Of a DNA stretch of 64,000 bases, positions 1-7,789 are shown in pieces. The notes beneath the pieces were generated by a model. It was given only the letters and a program-made list of their open reading frames with translations. It ran no database searches and was not told the DNA's origin. Source of the stretch: Mesorhizobium sp. B2-3-4 (GTDB lineage: Bacteria; Pseudomonadota; Alphaproteobacteria; Rhizobiales; Rhizobiaceae). The position numbers were made by a program, and so were the translations under genes. The DNA lies in the NCBI RefSeq assembly GCF_006442315.1, contig NZ_VFVY01000001.1, forward strand, positions 62,001 to 126,000, written 5' to 3'. The first letter of the stretch is position 1. The number at the start of each line of letters is the position of its first letter.

Positions 1-225
1 CTCATCCTCAGCACGGCCATGAATATCGCCGGGGGCGTGTGGTGGGCTGCAAAGGTGCAGAACGTCAACGATCAGCAGGACACCGCAATCGCGCGTTTGG
101 AGACCCGGCAGGACCGTGCCGACGCCTCGTCAGTCTCCCAGATTGAGCGGCTTGCCCGGATCGAAGCCAACCAGGCGAACCAGACCCAGCTTCTGCAGGA
201 AATCCGCCAAAAGGCGTTCCGCTGA
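1..225 (+). CDS. Small membrane/coiled-coil protein, 5' truncated by window start
   Basis: The reading frame is open from base 1, so the true start is upstream. The visible 74 residues begin with a hydrophobic stretch (LILSTAMNIAGGVWWAA) that looks like a membrane segment. An Ala/Gln/Arg-rich region predicted to form a helix or coiled coil follows (IERLARIEANQANQTQ). This is the shape of small phage proteins encoded near holins, but no family is recognised. The stop codon overlaps the start of the next gene by one base (TGATG), so the two are translationally coupled. An internal ATG at 19 exists, but using it would remove part of the hydrophobic segment. Confidence 0.6.
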   Translation, partial: LILSTAMNIAGGVWWAAKVQNVNDQQDTAIARLETRQDRADASSVSQIERLARIEANQANQTQLLQEIRQKAFR

Positions 226-644
226 TGACGCCGGAAATAACCCTTCTTCGTTATGCCGACACCGGGGACGCTACGCTCGGCGTGTTTCGGGCTGGCAAAC
301 GGGTGGTTTACACGCTGGAGGATAGTTGGCGGGACAACCAACCCAAAGTGAGCTGTATCCCGGCCGGCACATATCACTGCGTACCCCACGGCTGGGAACC
401 GAATAGCCCGGTCAAAAGGAAGCGGACTTGGGAGATTACCGGTGTTCCCGGCCGCTCTGCGGTCCTGATACACGCCGGCAACCGCCCCGCCGACACCGAA
501 GGCTGCATCCTGGTCGGGCTGGGCGTCTTTTCGGGCGCCCTCACCAGCAGCGCCGACGCTTTGGGGGTACTGCGCGCAATAATCGGGGCAAATCCATTCA
601 CCCTGACTATTCGCTCGCTGGACGATATTTCAGTTGCTGCGTGA
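225..644 (+). CDS. DUF5675 family phage-type protein
   Basis: The 139-residue protein matches my recollection of the DUF5675 family, with the conserved blocks EDSWRDNQP, SCIPAGTY, IHAGN and DTEGCILVG in order. These proteins are common in prophages and other mobile elements, often beside lysis genes. Their biochemical role is not established; conserved His, Cys and Asp positions have led to suggestions of an enzymatic fold. There is no signal peptide. The start overlaps the preceding stop by one base, consistent with a polycistronic lysis or virion module. Family assignment is firm; function is unknown. Confidence 0.8.
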   Translation: MTPEITLLRYADTGDATLGVFRAGKRVVYTLEDSWRDNQPKVSCIPAGTYHCVPHGWEPNSPVKRKRTWEITGVPGRSAVLIHAGNRPADTEGCILVGLGVFSGALTSSADALGVLRAIIGANPFTLTIRSLDDISVAA

Positions 645-803
645 GTATGGCCGTGTCAGATTCTCGACGCGGGATACTTTCCGGTATAACGCAGTTGTTC
701 AAATTTCCTTTTGTGCAACACAAGGTGGGGGCTTCGGCCTCCATTTTTATTTACAGCCAAGCTCGCTCGTGGTCTGATTCCTGTATAAGGAAAGCATAAA
801 AAC

Positions 804-995
804 ATGGGTGCAATTGTTGAATTCATAGCCAAGAACTGGAAGCTTCTCTTGGTCATTTTCGGCCTCGGTGGCACTGTAACCGTCCTTGGCGTGGTGCCCG
901 GCCTGGAGAGCATCAAGGCGCCGGTGGAAACCAGCCTTGACGGCGTCAAAGCCAAGCTGGTCGATCCGTCTGCGGTAAGCCAAACCGTCCAGTAA
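804..995 (+). CDS. Small single-span membrane protein (holin-like candidate)
   Basis: This 63-residue protein has one hydrophobic span, approximately residues 11-29 (NWKLLLVIFGLGGTVTVLG), followed by a short polar C-terminus. Its stop codon TAA overlaps the next ATG by one base (TAATG). Size, topology and position between a DUF5675 gene and an overlapping spanin-like pair fit a holin or holin-associated protein. This is inferred from context only; no family is recognised. The 159 bases before it (645-803) contain no other supported gene and may hold its promoter or leader. Confidence 0.55.
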   Translation: MGAIVEFIAKNWKLLLVIFGLGGTVTVLGVVPGLESIKAPVETSLDGVKAKLVDPSAVSQTVQ

Positions 996-1219
996 TGTCC
1001 GCATGGCTGGACAAGGCGCTTGCTGCCATCGCCACCCTCGTCGCGGCAATTCTCCCGTATCTCGAAAAGATCGGGCTGGTGTCAGCCGGAGCGGCGCTGA
1101 ATGAGGGCGCCGACGCCAGAAGGGCGCTCGATCGCGTGGGCAAAGCTGACGATGCTGCCCGCGCTGTTGATGCTACCGACGATGACGGCATGCAGCACCT
1201 TCTCGACAAGTGGAGTTGA
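995..1219 (+). CDS. Small membrane-anchored protein, possible inner-membrane spanin (Rz-like)
   Basis: The 74-residue product has an N-terminal hydrophobic segment (about residues 7-22, KALAAIATLVAAILPY) and a charged, helical C-terminus rich in Asp, Ala and Arg. It starts on the base where the previous gene stops. A second gene begins inside it in another frame and encodes a lipoprotein, which is the classical arrangement of i-spanin and o-spanin genes in phages of Gram-negative hosts. The periplasmic part is shorter than in typical Rz proteins, so the assignment is tentative. Confidence 0.5.
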   Translation: MSAWLDKALAAIATLVAAILPYLEKIGLVSAGAALNEGADARRALDRVGKADDAARAVDATDDDGMQHLLDKWS

Positions 1220-1349
1220 TTGCGCCCGGGTCGGCGCCGACCTGCCATTCCACAGCAAGCAGTTTTTCGCTGACGGGGTGCAGCGCGGAAGCAACACCCA
1301 AAAGCAGATGATCCGGCTGAATGAGCGGTGGGAGGCCGCGTGCCGATGA
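1101..1349 (+). CDS. Embedded small lipoprotein, possible outer-membrane spanin (Rz1-like)
   Basis: This frame starts inside the preceding gene and runs past its end. The product has a hydrophobic stretch ending in a lipobox-like cysteine (LPALLMLPTMTAC), then a short polar region ending in EAACR. A lipoprotein gene nested out of frame in a small membrane-protein gene is the hallmark of phage Rz/Rz1 pairs. The mature part is not proline-rich as many Rz1 proteins are. The translation start is uncertain: ATG 1101, or ATG 1152 nearer the signal sequence. Its stop overlaps the next start in an ATGA motif. Confidence 0.5.
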   Translation: MRAPTPEGRSIAWAKLTMLPALLMLPTMTACSTFSTSGVDCARVGADLPFHSKQFFADGVQRGSNTQKQMIRLNERWEAACR

Positions 1350-1516
1350 TTTGGGTGGCGTTGGTCCTGGGCATTGCGTTCACCCTGGCGGCAGTTTCGG
1401 CATTCGCCTGGCTGATTTTGTATCTGGCATGGCTCAGTGCATGGCTAGTGGCCATCGCCGGGCTCGCTGGATTGATCTGGGTGGGGTTCAAGGCATGGCA
1501 GCACTCGCACCCCTGA
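1346..1516 (+). CDS. Small hydrophobic membrane protein
   Basis: The 56-residue protein is almost entirely hydrophobic and could cross the membrane twice (FTLAAVSAFAWLILYL, then WLVAIAGLAGLIWVGF), ending in a short polar tail. The start at 1346 is chosen because it overlaps the previous stop in an ATGA arrangement; an in-frame ATG at 1328 lies within the upstream gene. It closes the run of coupled small genes. A holin or antiholin role is conceivable from context, but nothing in the sequence proves it. Confidence 0.5.
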   Translation: MIWVALVLGIAFTLAAVSAFAWLILYLAWLSAWLVAIAGLAGLIWVGFKAWQHSHP

Positions 1517-1641
1517 AAACGCTTCTGGCGCCATGCTGTGCGGTCGATCGGCTGCACGTCGATTGGGAATGGGTAGGTTCGCTCGCCGGAACGAATCAGG
1601 CGGTGGGTAGTTCGACTCGCCAGAGTTGTGGAGTGGGGCGT

Positions 1642-1905
1642 ATGCGTGACGAGAATTTCGACATTCCCGTAACAATCGAGACCAGCCAGACAGGCCGATA
1701 TCTGACCGTGACCAGGACAGCCCAGGCTGCCTCGTTGTTGCTGGAGAAATGGCCGACTACCCGCGGGCCGAAATACCGCGCGGCGCTCAAGGCCATGCGA
1801 GACGTTCTGGAGCAACGCAAAACGGTTAGTGTCGGTCGCAAAGCCTTCACCGCCGCCGCCAAGGAAGCGGATGTGTTCGTCAGAGAGGGCCGGGACTTCG
1901 CCTGA
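1642..1905 (+). CDS. DUF982 domain protein
   Basis: The start at ATG 1642 gives an 87-residue protein beginning MRDENFDIPVTIE. The pattern of a hydrophobic N-terminal strand, the segment AASLLLEKWPTTRGPKY and a C-terminal helix (VGRKAFTAAAKEADV) fits the DUF982 family, which is largely confined to rhizobia and often found on plasmids and genomic islands. Function is unknown. It helps assign the host to the Hyphomicrobiales. The 125 bases between the preceding gene and this one contain no other supported feature. Confidence 0.65.
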   Translation: MRDENFDIPVTIETSQTGRYLTVTRTAQAASLLLEKWPTTRGPKYRAALKAMRDVLEQRKTVSVGRKAFTAAAKEADVFVREGRDFA

Positions 1906-2021
1906 CCGTCATCTGCCTGCAAATTTTTTTCGATCCAGAAGTCTGAATTGACGCCTGAAAAGGTATCTTCCATGGCAAATGAAAACCGCCACCCGGCGGT
2001 GCCGCTTTGGAGATACGGTAA

Positions 2022-2318
2022 ATGGCATCAGGTCAGACCAACGTCGAGATCATTGACGAAGTCAGCATGCAATACAAACACGGTGGGCGCCTTTGTCTGC
2101 AGGCAGCTCGTTACCATCATCCGGATGGCACCACCGAGGACGGCTTCCGGTTCTGTTGGCGGGAGGCAAACGGCAATCTCAAAGTCCTTCGCGGACAAAC
2201 CCGGCTGCCAAACCTGCGGGCAGCCTATGTCCTGATGGCGATGGCGGCAGACCGGCCGGCTTTCCTCAACCACCGCGGCGCCGACGCCGCAGACCTGCCT
2301 GGCTCGGTCAATCTCTAG
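2022..2318 (+). CDS. Hypothetical protein
   Basis: A 98-residue soluble protein of unknown function. The N-terminal half reads like a small beta-sheet domain (VEIIDEVSMQY, GGRLCLQAARY, GFRFCWREANG). The C-terminal part has a helix (LRAAYVLMAMAADRPAFL). A GGAG motif sits about nine bases before ATG 2022. It is convergent with the ardC-like gene, and the two share a palindromic terminator. No family is recognised; the call as a gene rests on composition, ribosome-binding site and position. Confidence 0.5.
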   Translation: MASGQTNVEIIDEVSMQYKHGGRLCLQAARYHHPDGTTEDGFRFCWREANGNLKVLRGQTRLPNLRAAYVLMAMAADRPAFLNHRGADAADLPGSVNL

Positions 2319-2321
2319 GCA

Positions 2322-2352
2322 TAAAGAAAGACCCCGGCTTCGCGCCGGGGTC
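2322..2352. terminator. Rho-independent terminator, mainly serving the minus strand
   Basis: A 9-bp perfect stem (GACCCCGGC / GCCGGGGTC at 2330-2338 and 2344-2352) closes a five-base loop. Read on the minus strand, it is followed by a T-rich run (TTTCTTT) just beyond the stop of the antirestriction gene at 2358. It lies between two convergent genes and could block both transcripts, but the T-tract is only on the minus-strand side. Confidence 0.75.
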
Positions 2353-2357
2353 TATCG

Positions 2358-3266
2358 CTAGAGGGATGCCTGGATCTCGCGGGCGGCCGGGCAGTCCACA
2401 ACCTTGGCCGCCTGCTCTCTGACCCAGTCCGCCGCCTTTGATGCATGACTGGCTGCGGTGAAGATGGCGCGCTTGTCCTGCTTCAGCACCTTCAGCCACC
2501 CGGCGATGTAAGAGGCATCGCTGGAGTTGCCGGGCTGGATGTCGTGGTGGGCGCAAAGGAAGGCGCTGCCCAGTTCCGCCACAAGCTCCTCGAACGCATA
2601 ACGCTCGTCGCCGAACCGCTTGCCGAACTCACGGTCCAACCGGCTTTTGTGGCCGGTGGCATGGGTCAGCTCGTGGAAGGCGGTCTGGAAGAACGCCTCC
2701 TCGGTCTGGAAGGCCTTGGCCTGCGGCATCCGGATGATGTCCACCGACGGGATGTAACAAGCCCTGTCGCCCCGATATTCCACCTTAATCCCGCTACCGT
2801 CCAAGGTCCGGAGCGCATCTTGATAGGTGAGTTCCGCCGGCACTTCCGCCGGTGGTTCGCACAGGTGTGGCGGAAGGTTGTCGATTTGGGCCAGGTTGAA
2901 GACCCGGTGAACGCGGATGATAGGCTGGAGGATCGTTTCCTCCGTCTCCTCGTTCTCCTTCTCAAGTACCGTCGCGTAGACGATGCTTGTGGACTTCTCG
3001 CCAGCCCTTACCCGGGCGCCCAGGTCGTGCGCCTGCTTGAAGCCCATCCAGCCATGGCTGGGGTAGCCATGATCGCCCGCCGCAAACCACAGCAAGGCGA
3101 TGTTGATGCCCGAATAGGGCCGCCCGGTCGCGGCATTGGTTGGCATGATGCCGATGCCGTTTGACCGAGTGACGGCCCATGGTTTCTGCCATGGCAGGAG
3201 TCCTCCCTTTTCGATTTCTGAGACAATGCGGTCCGTGACCGCCGAATGCAGATCGGTGGTGTGCAT
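2358..3266 (-). CDS. ArdC-like antirestriction protein (ssDNA-binding plus zincin domain)
   Basis: The N-terminal region (MHTTDLHSAVTDRIVSEIEKG, PWQKPWAV, GRPYSGIN, LLWFAAGDHGYP) matches the ArdC N-terminal single-strand DNA-binding domain. The C-terminal half has the metallopeptidase motif HELTHATGH with downstream acidic residues (YAFEELVAELG). Such proteins are carried by conjugative and mobilizable elements, where they protect incoming DNA from host restriction; some of the older literature calls the domain TraC-like primase. The start at 3266 (MHTTDL) is preferred over an upstream in-frame codon at 3308 because homologs begin there. The gene is about 302 residues, near family length, with no missing zinc ligands visible. 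Confidence 0.85.
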   Translation of the reverse strand: MHTTDLHSAVTDRIVSEIEKGGLLPWQKPWAVTRSNGIGIMPTNAATGRPYSGINIALLWFAAGDHGYPSHGWMGFKQAHDLGARVRAGEKSTSIVYATVLEKENEETEETILQPIIRVHRVFNLAQIDNLPPHLCEPPAEVPAELTYQDALRTLDGSGIKVEYRGDRACYIPSVDIIRMPQAKAFQTEEAFFQTAFHELTHATGHKSRLDREFGKRFGDERYAFEELVAELGSAFLCAHHDIQPGNSSDASYIAGWLKVLKQDKRAIFTAASHASKAADWVREQAAKVVDCPAAREIQASL

Positions 3267-3414
3267 GGGTTGCTCGCGATGTTTGGGTGAGGGGGCTGCC
3301 AAGCCCACAGTGTGGGCTTGGTGTTCCCAGCGCCTGAAACCGCGCCGTAGTCCGGGTCAACGCCCCGCAGCCGACAGGAGCCGAAGGCTGGGCTTTACCC
3401 GGCGTAGGCGTGGT

Positions 3415-3696
3415 TTATCGGCCGTTGCTTCGGGTCTGGTAGTCCGAACGACCGAAACGACTGTCGTCGCGCGGGTCGTCCTTCTGCTCGTCGTCCTTCG
3501 ACTGCGGGACCTTCATGACCATGCGGCCATCGAGGGGAAGGGCCTGCAGAACGAGGCTGTAGCCACTCCCATCGGGCAGCGACCAGGCCGCTCCGATCTT
3601 GGTCCAGAACGGCTTCACGCCCCGGGCTTTCTCTTCCTCGGTCAGCGGTGTGGCGACCAGGATGTCATGCGTAGGCATTTTCTTCGCGGGTTGCAT
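3415..3696 (-). CDS. Small hypothetical protein with acidic/charged tail
   Basis: From ATG 3696, which follows a CGGAGAG ribosome-binding site, the product is 93 residues. The first 60 resemble a compact beta-rich domain (HDILVATPL, WTKIGAAWSLPDGSGYSLVLQALPLDG), and the end is a highly charged, probably disordered tail (QSKDDEQKDDPRDD). Similar small proteins occur beside conjugation genes in rhizobial plasmids, but I cannot name the family. It lies upstream of ardC on the same strand, with about 150 bases between them, and divergent to the coupling protein, so a shared promoter region lies at 3697-3788. Confidence 0.6.
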   Translation of the reverse strand: MQPAKKMPTHDILVATPLTEEEKARGVKPFWTKIGAAWSLPDGSGYSLVLQALPLDGRMVMKVPQSKDDEQKDDPRDDSRFGRSDYQTRSNGR

Positions 3697-3788
3697 TTTG
3701 CTCTCCGAAAATGGGCGCAAAAGAGTGTCCAGCCGGGTTTGCGCCCGGTTGCAAAAACAGTTTAGATGTAGCTGAACAGGAAAATACT

Positions 3789-5360
3789 ATGCTTATCGTC
3801 AAGTTCGTCAAAGGATTATTGAAGCTCATATCTTGGGTTGATTTGGCTCTTGGCTATATTATTCATGGGATAATCGCCGTAATAAAGGGCATATACCGTA
3901 GCATGACGGCGCAGAAGGAGGAGCCAACCCACGGCGATGCCGCTTTTGACTCGGACAAGGAGCTAAAAGAACAAGGGATGTTGAAGCCGGGTGGGTTTCT
4001 GGCCTGCGTTACCCGGAAGCGCCGAAAGGTCTACCTGCCGAAGGATGCCAGCCTGATGATCATCGCGAACAAAAGGCAGGGGAAGACACAGGCGGTCAAC
4101 GCCAACTTACTGGATCTCCGCAACCGGCCATGGGTGACGGAGACCATCGATGTCGGCGGTAATCACATCAAGCGGCGCCGTCAGCAGCTTCCGGACCTCG
4201 TGATGTATGACCCGAAGCTCGGCACCTTAAAACGGACCCGCACGACGCTGGAGGGGCTCGGCTACCGGGTGCTGGTGATCGACATCGACAATCCCGAGAA
4301 CACGGAGGCGTGGATCAACCCAGTCACATTCCTGGACATCCATGATGTGTACGATTTCGATCGGCAGAATGATGTTTTTGCCGATCTGCTCGCCGCCGAT
4401 GCGAAGCACGGCAAACACAGTCACTTCGACAATTACCCAAAGATCATGATTGCAGGGGTGATCAAGTACCTCCTCCTGAAACAGCCTAGCCAGGCGACGG
4501 TGCCGCATGCTGTGAGACTTTTGGTGAGCAGCAATGAAAGCCGGGAGGCGCTGTTCGCTTTGATGGCGCTGGTTGATGATCCGATTATCACCGCCGCAGT
4601 TGATTCCTTCCGTTCCGCCGGGGACCGGGAGAAGGGCAGTTTCATTACCACCAACTTCGAGAAGATGAAGGTGTGGCTGCGCCCGTCCATCTGCGCCATC
4701 ACCGAACACCGGGACGCCGAAGGCTTGCTGGTCAACACCTTCACATGGGAGCAAGTGTTTACTGACGACGCGCCGGTAGCGGTTTTCATACGCTGTGGTC
4801 TCGGGACGGGCGAGGGCGCCCTGGTGCGGCTGCTCATCGGGTGCGCCATCAACTCGGCGAAGCGAATGTTCAACGCCACCGGCGACACGCCGCTGCGCAA
4901 AGGCCTCTGGGTCATCGTCGATGAAGCTAAGACGATCGGGCGCTGCAACGCCCTCCTCGATGTCAACCGCGAACTGGGTGAGGCCGGCGTGAACCTGCTG
5001 GTCGCCTACCTGTCGGAATCGGACATCAAGGAAGAATTCCAGCAGGATGCAGAAGCTCTCATCGGCGGATGCAGCCTGCTGGTCTATGGCGGCTCGAATG
5101 AAATCGGCTGGCTGGAGCGGGTCAGCAAACTGCTCGGCAAGCGCACCTCTTACGGCCGGTCCGAGAGTGCCAGTCAGCACGGTTCCAGTCAGGGCCGGAG
5201 CGAAACACCGACCAATCTCAGAAACGCAGATCAGGTCGCCTCAATGGGCTTTATGGAGTGCATCTTGATCGTGCCGGGCAGGGCGAAGGTGTTTGGCTTA
5301 AAGCCCTTTAAGCTGGTCAAGCGCCTGTGGCGGAAAACCGTGGTGGAGTTCTATCAGTAG
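3789..5360 (+). CDS. Type IV coupling protein, VirD4/TraG family
   Basis: A 523-residue membrane ATPase that would hand relaxase-bound DNA to a secretion channel. Hydrophobic N-terminal segments (about residues 3-35) precede a region resembling the conserved VirD4 entry (HGDAAFDSDKELKEQGML). The P-loop reads ANKRQGKT, with Ala in place of the first Gly, and the Walker B strand reads LWVIVDEAKTIGR. The start at 3789 follows an AGGAAA site. Its 3' end overlaps the convergent relaxase gene by 7 bases. It is shorter than many VirD4 proteins, and the C-terminal extension is minimal. No VirB genes are in the window, so the partner channel is unknown. A Zot-like phage assembly ATPase was considered but fits less well. 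Confidence 0.82.
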   Translation: MLIVKFVKGLLKLISWVDLALGYIIHGIIAVIKGIYRSMTAQKEEPTHGDAAFDSDKELKEQGMLKPGGFLACVTRKRRKVYLPKDASLMIIANKRQGKTQAVNANLLDLRNRPWVTETIDVGGNHIKRRRQQLPDLVMYDPKLGTLKRTRTTLEGLGYRVLVIDIDNPENTEAWINPVTFLDIHDVYDFDRQNDVFADLLAADAKHGKHSHFDNYPKIMIAGVIKYLLLKQPSQATVPHAVRLLVSSNESREALFALMALVDDPIITAAVDSFRSAGDREKGSFITTNFEKMKVWLRPSICAITEHRDAEGLLVNTFTWEQVFTDDAPVAVFIRCGLGTGEGALVRLLIGCAINSAKRMFNATGDTPLRKGLWVIVDEAKTIGRCNALLDVNRELGEAGVNLLVAYLSESDIKEEFQQDAEALIGGCSLLVYGGSNEIGWLERVSKLLGKRTSYGRSESASQHGSSQGRSETPTNLRNADQVASMGFMECILIVPGRAKVFGLKPFKLVKRLWRKTVVEFYQ

Positions 5361-6748
5361 CCTTCGCTGCGATCTCGGTTTTTGCCGGTTTCTTCATCAA
5401 GGTCGTCAAGTTCGTGCATCGCGCCGGCAATATGCAGGATATGGCGGTACTTGGCTTCTGACAGTTCGCCTTTCTCGTACAGGTCACGCAACTCCTCCAG
5501 GGAAAGCTTTTCCATGTTCTTGCGGATAGCGTCCTTGAACAGGTTCTCAGCATAATCCTGGTTCCTGCGGTTGCTGTAGCGGAGGAGCTGATTTGCCAGC
5601 ATGACCTGCTTGCGTGCGTAGTCAGCCTTCGCGTTTTCCCAGCGCTGCACCTGCTGCTGATGCTCCTGCAAGGCCTTTGCCTGCCGCTCCTGCAACGACC
5701 GCTCCATGTAGACTCTGACAGCCGCGAGTTCCGCGCGCGTTCTGGCCTGCGAAGCCCACCTGAGCCCACCGATGCCTATCGAGAACCCCTTCAGGCGCCC
5801 ATTCGGCTTTAAATGCTGGCGGAACTCCTTCGCCGCGGATTCGACTGCCTTCTTGGCATCTTCGTTGGCGATGTGGGCTTGCCCAGCCTCATGCGAAGCT
5901 ATCGCCAACTCTTTGTCGGCGCGACCAAAGTCAGCTTCGGCTCGTGTCAACTCCGTCTTGGCGTTCTCCAGCGTCTCCAGTTCACGGTGCGCCTCCAGCA
6001 CATTCTCCAGGGGCGATCCGGTAAGCTCCAGCAGGGCCATATCTTCATCATCGCCGTCATCGGCGTCCTCTGTTTCCAGAGGTTCGTCGTTCACGGATTC
6101 TGCCGGCGGTTCTATCTCGCTATCGGTGCTTAGCGGTGCGGCCTCCCGAGCGGGCTCAAGATTGTCGTTGGCCGTCTCCTGCTCCCGCAGCGCCTGCGCC
6201 TTCTCCTCGGCGGCGTCAAAATCAATCCGGGCGTCGATACCCAGCGCGGCCATGTCGTCGTTCGCCACGTCCTGCCAGAGGCGCTTGAAGCGGTGCGTGC
6301 TGTTGCGCTCCCAAGCCTTGGCGACGGTCTTGCCGGTTTCCCGGTGCTGGTCGATCAGGACGAAGTGGACATGGGGGTTGTGGGTATTCCAGTCCTGAAT
6401 CGAAAAGTAGTAGGGCGCCTGTCCGCCCCGGGTCAGCCGGAAACCGAATTTGTGGACCGTGCCGATGCTCTGCTCCATCGTCATTTCGCGGGGCAGGGCG
6501 ATGATGAATTTCTCGATGACCCGGCCGTCTTTCCGAATGCGGTTTTCCCGATCCTCCAGCACTCGCCGGATGTGTCCGTAGCTGGGGGAGAGGCCACCGC
6601 CAGCGCCGACATATACGGTCGCCTTCTGGCGGGTGTTGTAGTTCAGATTGGCAACGGCGGTGCCGGGCTCTTTCTGAGCATCTTTTTGATGAAGGTGTGG
6701 TTGAAGTACGTGATTGCCACAGGAGTACCCTAGCACGGTGCAGCCCAA
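5354..6748 (-). CDS. MobA/MobL-type relaxase
   Basis: The N-terminal third carries the conserved relaxase region: YGHIRRVLE, FIIALPREMTMEQS and the metal-binding triad in HNPHVHFVLID (HxxHxH). The C-terminal half is a long charged helical region (LEAHRELETLENAKTELTRAEADF, split here only as description) of the kind that links to the coupling protein. The enzyme would nick oriT and lead the strand out. The start is uncertain: TTG 6748 opens the frame and GTG 6736 is an alternative; no ATG is available before the conserved region. A palindrome resembling an oriT sits directly at its 5' end. It is 464 residues from the upstream start, which is short but complete for MobA/MobL proteins without primase fusion. 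Confidence 0.82.
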   Translation of the reverse strand: MGCTVLGYSCGNHVLQPHLHQKDAQKEPGTAVANLNYNTRQKATVYVGAGGGLSPSYGHIRRVLEDRENRIRKDGRVIEKFIIALPREMTMEQSIGTVHKFGFRLTRGGQAPYYFSIQDWNTHNPHVHFVLIDQHRETGKTVAKAWERNSTHRFKRLWQDVANDDMAALGIDARIDFDAAEEKAQALREQETANDNLEPAREAAPLSTDSEIEPPAESVNDEPLETEDADDGDDEDMALLELTGSPLENVLEAHRELETLENAKTELTRAEADFGRADKELAIASHEAGQAHIANEDAKKAVESAAKEFRQHLKPNGRLKGFSIGIGGLRWASQARTRAELAAVRVYMERSLQERQAKALQEHQQQVQRWENAKADYARKQVMLANQLLRYSNRRNQDYAENLFKDAIRKNMEKLSLEELRDLYEKGELSEAKYRHILHIAGAMHELDDLDEETGKNRDRSEGY

Positions 6749-6749
6749 G

Positions 6750-6784
6750 GCACTTCGGGTCGCTTGCGACCCATATTGTGCCCT
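6750..6784. other. oriT: Candidate origin of transfer (oriT) at the relaxase 5' end
   Basis: A nested palindrome lies just upstream of the relaxase: GCAC (6750-6753), GGGTCGC (6757-6763), two bases, GCGACCC (6766-6772), then GTGC (6778-6781). The hairpin is followed by TGTGCCCT (6777-6784). As recalled, oriT sites of the IncQ/MobQ group have a hairpin followed by a core close to TGCGCCCT, so this differs at one base. Location next to the relaxase gene is typical. This is an inference; nicking has not been shown. Confidence 0.45.
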
Positions 6785-6871
6785 ATAACTGCACCATCCT
6801 AGATTTCACCTGTGACCTCTGCCACACAACCAGCGTTGCATATCAGTGCGCAGCCAGTGTGTTAATACCAG

Positions 6872-7654
6872 TTAAGCCATTCCTGCAGCGGCAAGGGGGT
6901 CAAGTTGAACAGATGGATGGATGTCCCTCGCCTGCGAGAGCGCAAATCCCACGCTCTCCCGACCCTCCCAATTGATCCCGTTGCGAAAGACAAGCGACCG
7001 TTCGTTGATACTCAGGTCATAGGGCGAGTTTGAAATCGCGATCGTGTCAGTGAAAAGCCGAAACGCATCGGGATTCATCCAGGTACTGAAAAAGCGGGTT
7101 GCTTTGAAAATTCCCGCAACTGCTGTGGGCGTGTGATCGTAGCAATTGAGCAACGCAAAAAATCGCCGCACCGCCTCTTTGGAAGATGACGTAAGTTCGG
7201 GGCTGGAGCCGGCCTCCGCAGGCAATACGAAGTCGATAGGCTTGCCTGAGCCGATGTGGTTTAAAAGCGCTCTCTCGTGCCCATGGAGCCTGGACCAGGT
7301 TGCGAGCTGCCCGGTCTGCACGACTAGCGTTTGCGCGTCACTGATGATGTCCGAACAGTTATAAGTCCGATGATCGACAGCGTCGATAAGACCAATTTCG
7401 GCCAAGCGCTTCATGGCGTCGGGAGTCGGCTGGTCTTTACGTTCAAGCATTTGCCGAATACCCTCACGGGCAAGATCGGATTTGCTCATTTTGAAATGCT
7501 TGACCGCAGGCATAAGCACGTCGGTCTCGTATTCATCATCTATTTTCGCTACCAAGCGCTTCTCTTCCTCGTCAGAGGCTTGGCCAGGCGCTTTCCTCGG
7601 CTTCTTGATTGGCAACCAGACCTCCCGAATCGTGAGATGCACATCTTCGTGCAC
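6872..7654 (-). CDS. Hypothetical protein of the mobile element
   Basis: A 260-residue protein with no recognised domain. The N-terminus is charged and contains a possible ribbon-helix-helix-like or helical segment (FKMSKSDLAREGIRQMLERK), which could bind DNA. The remainder is mixed alpha/beta with aromatic residues (FFALLNCYDH, FFSTWMNPDAFRLF). It starts ATG 7654 and is transcribed toward the candidate oriT. Its position suggests a regulatory or accessory transfer role, but that is guesswork. Roughly 135 bases upstream (7655-7789) separate it from the divergent gene at 7790. Confidence 0.6.
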   Translation of the reverse strand: MHEDVHLTIREVWLPIKKPRKAPGQASDEEEKRLVAKIDDEYETDVLMPAVKHFKMSKSDLAREGIRQMLERKDQPTPDAMKRLAEIGLIDAVDHRTYNCSDIISDAQTLVVQTGQLATWSRLHGHERALLNHIGSGKPIDFVLPAEAGSSPELTSSSKEAVRRFFALLNCYDHTPTAVAGIFKATRFFSTWMNPDAFRLFTDTIAISNSPYDLSINERSLVFRNGINWEGRESVGFALSQARDIHPSVQLDPLAAAGMA

Positions 7655-7789
7655 ACCGGTTGGAACTCAAAGCACTTGGTGTGATCCAAGGTTTTCTGCT
7701 CGGGCAAATTTATCGGTTTTCCATTTAGTGGTCGATGCGACCTCGTACCCGGCATCGAAGGCGCTCCACACCCGGAGCGACCGCCGGGG

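Noticed and set aside
1972..2235. Alternative frame starting MANENRHPAV before the gene at 2022
   Set aside because: It overlaps the better-supported gene at 2022 and its later part has a random, Ser/Arg/Thr-rich look.
3789..5360. Zot-like filamentous phage assembly ATPase
   Set aside because: The N-terminal membrane segments and the VirD4-like HGDA...KELKEQGML entry, plus the relaxase next door, fit a coupling protein better.
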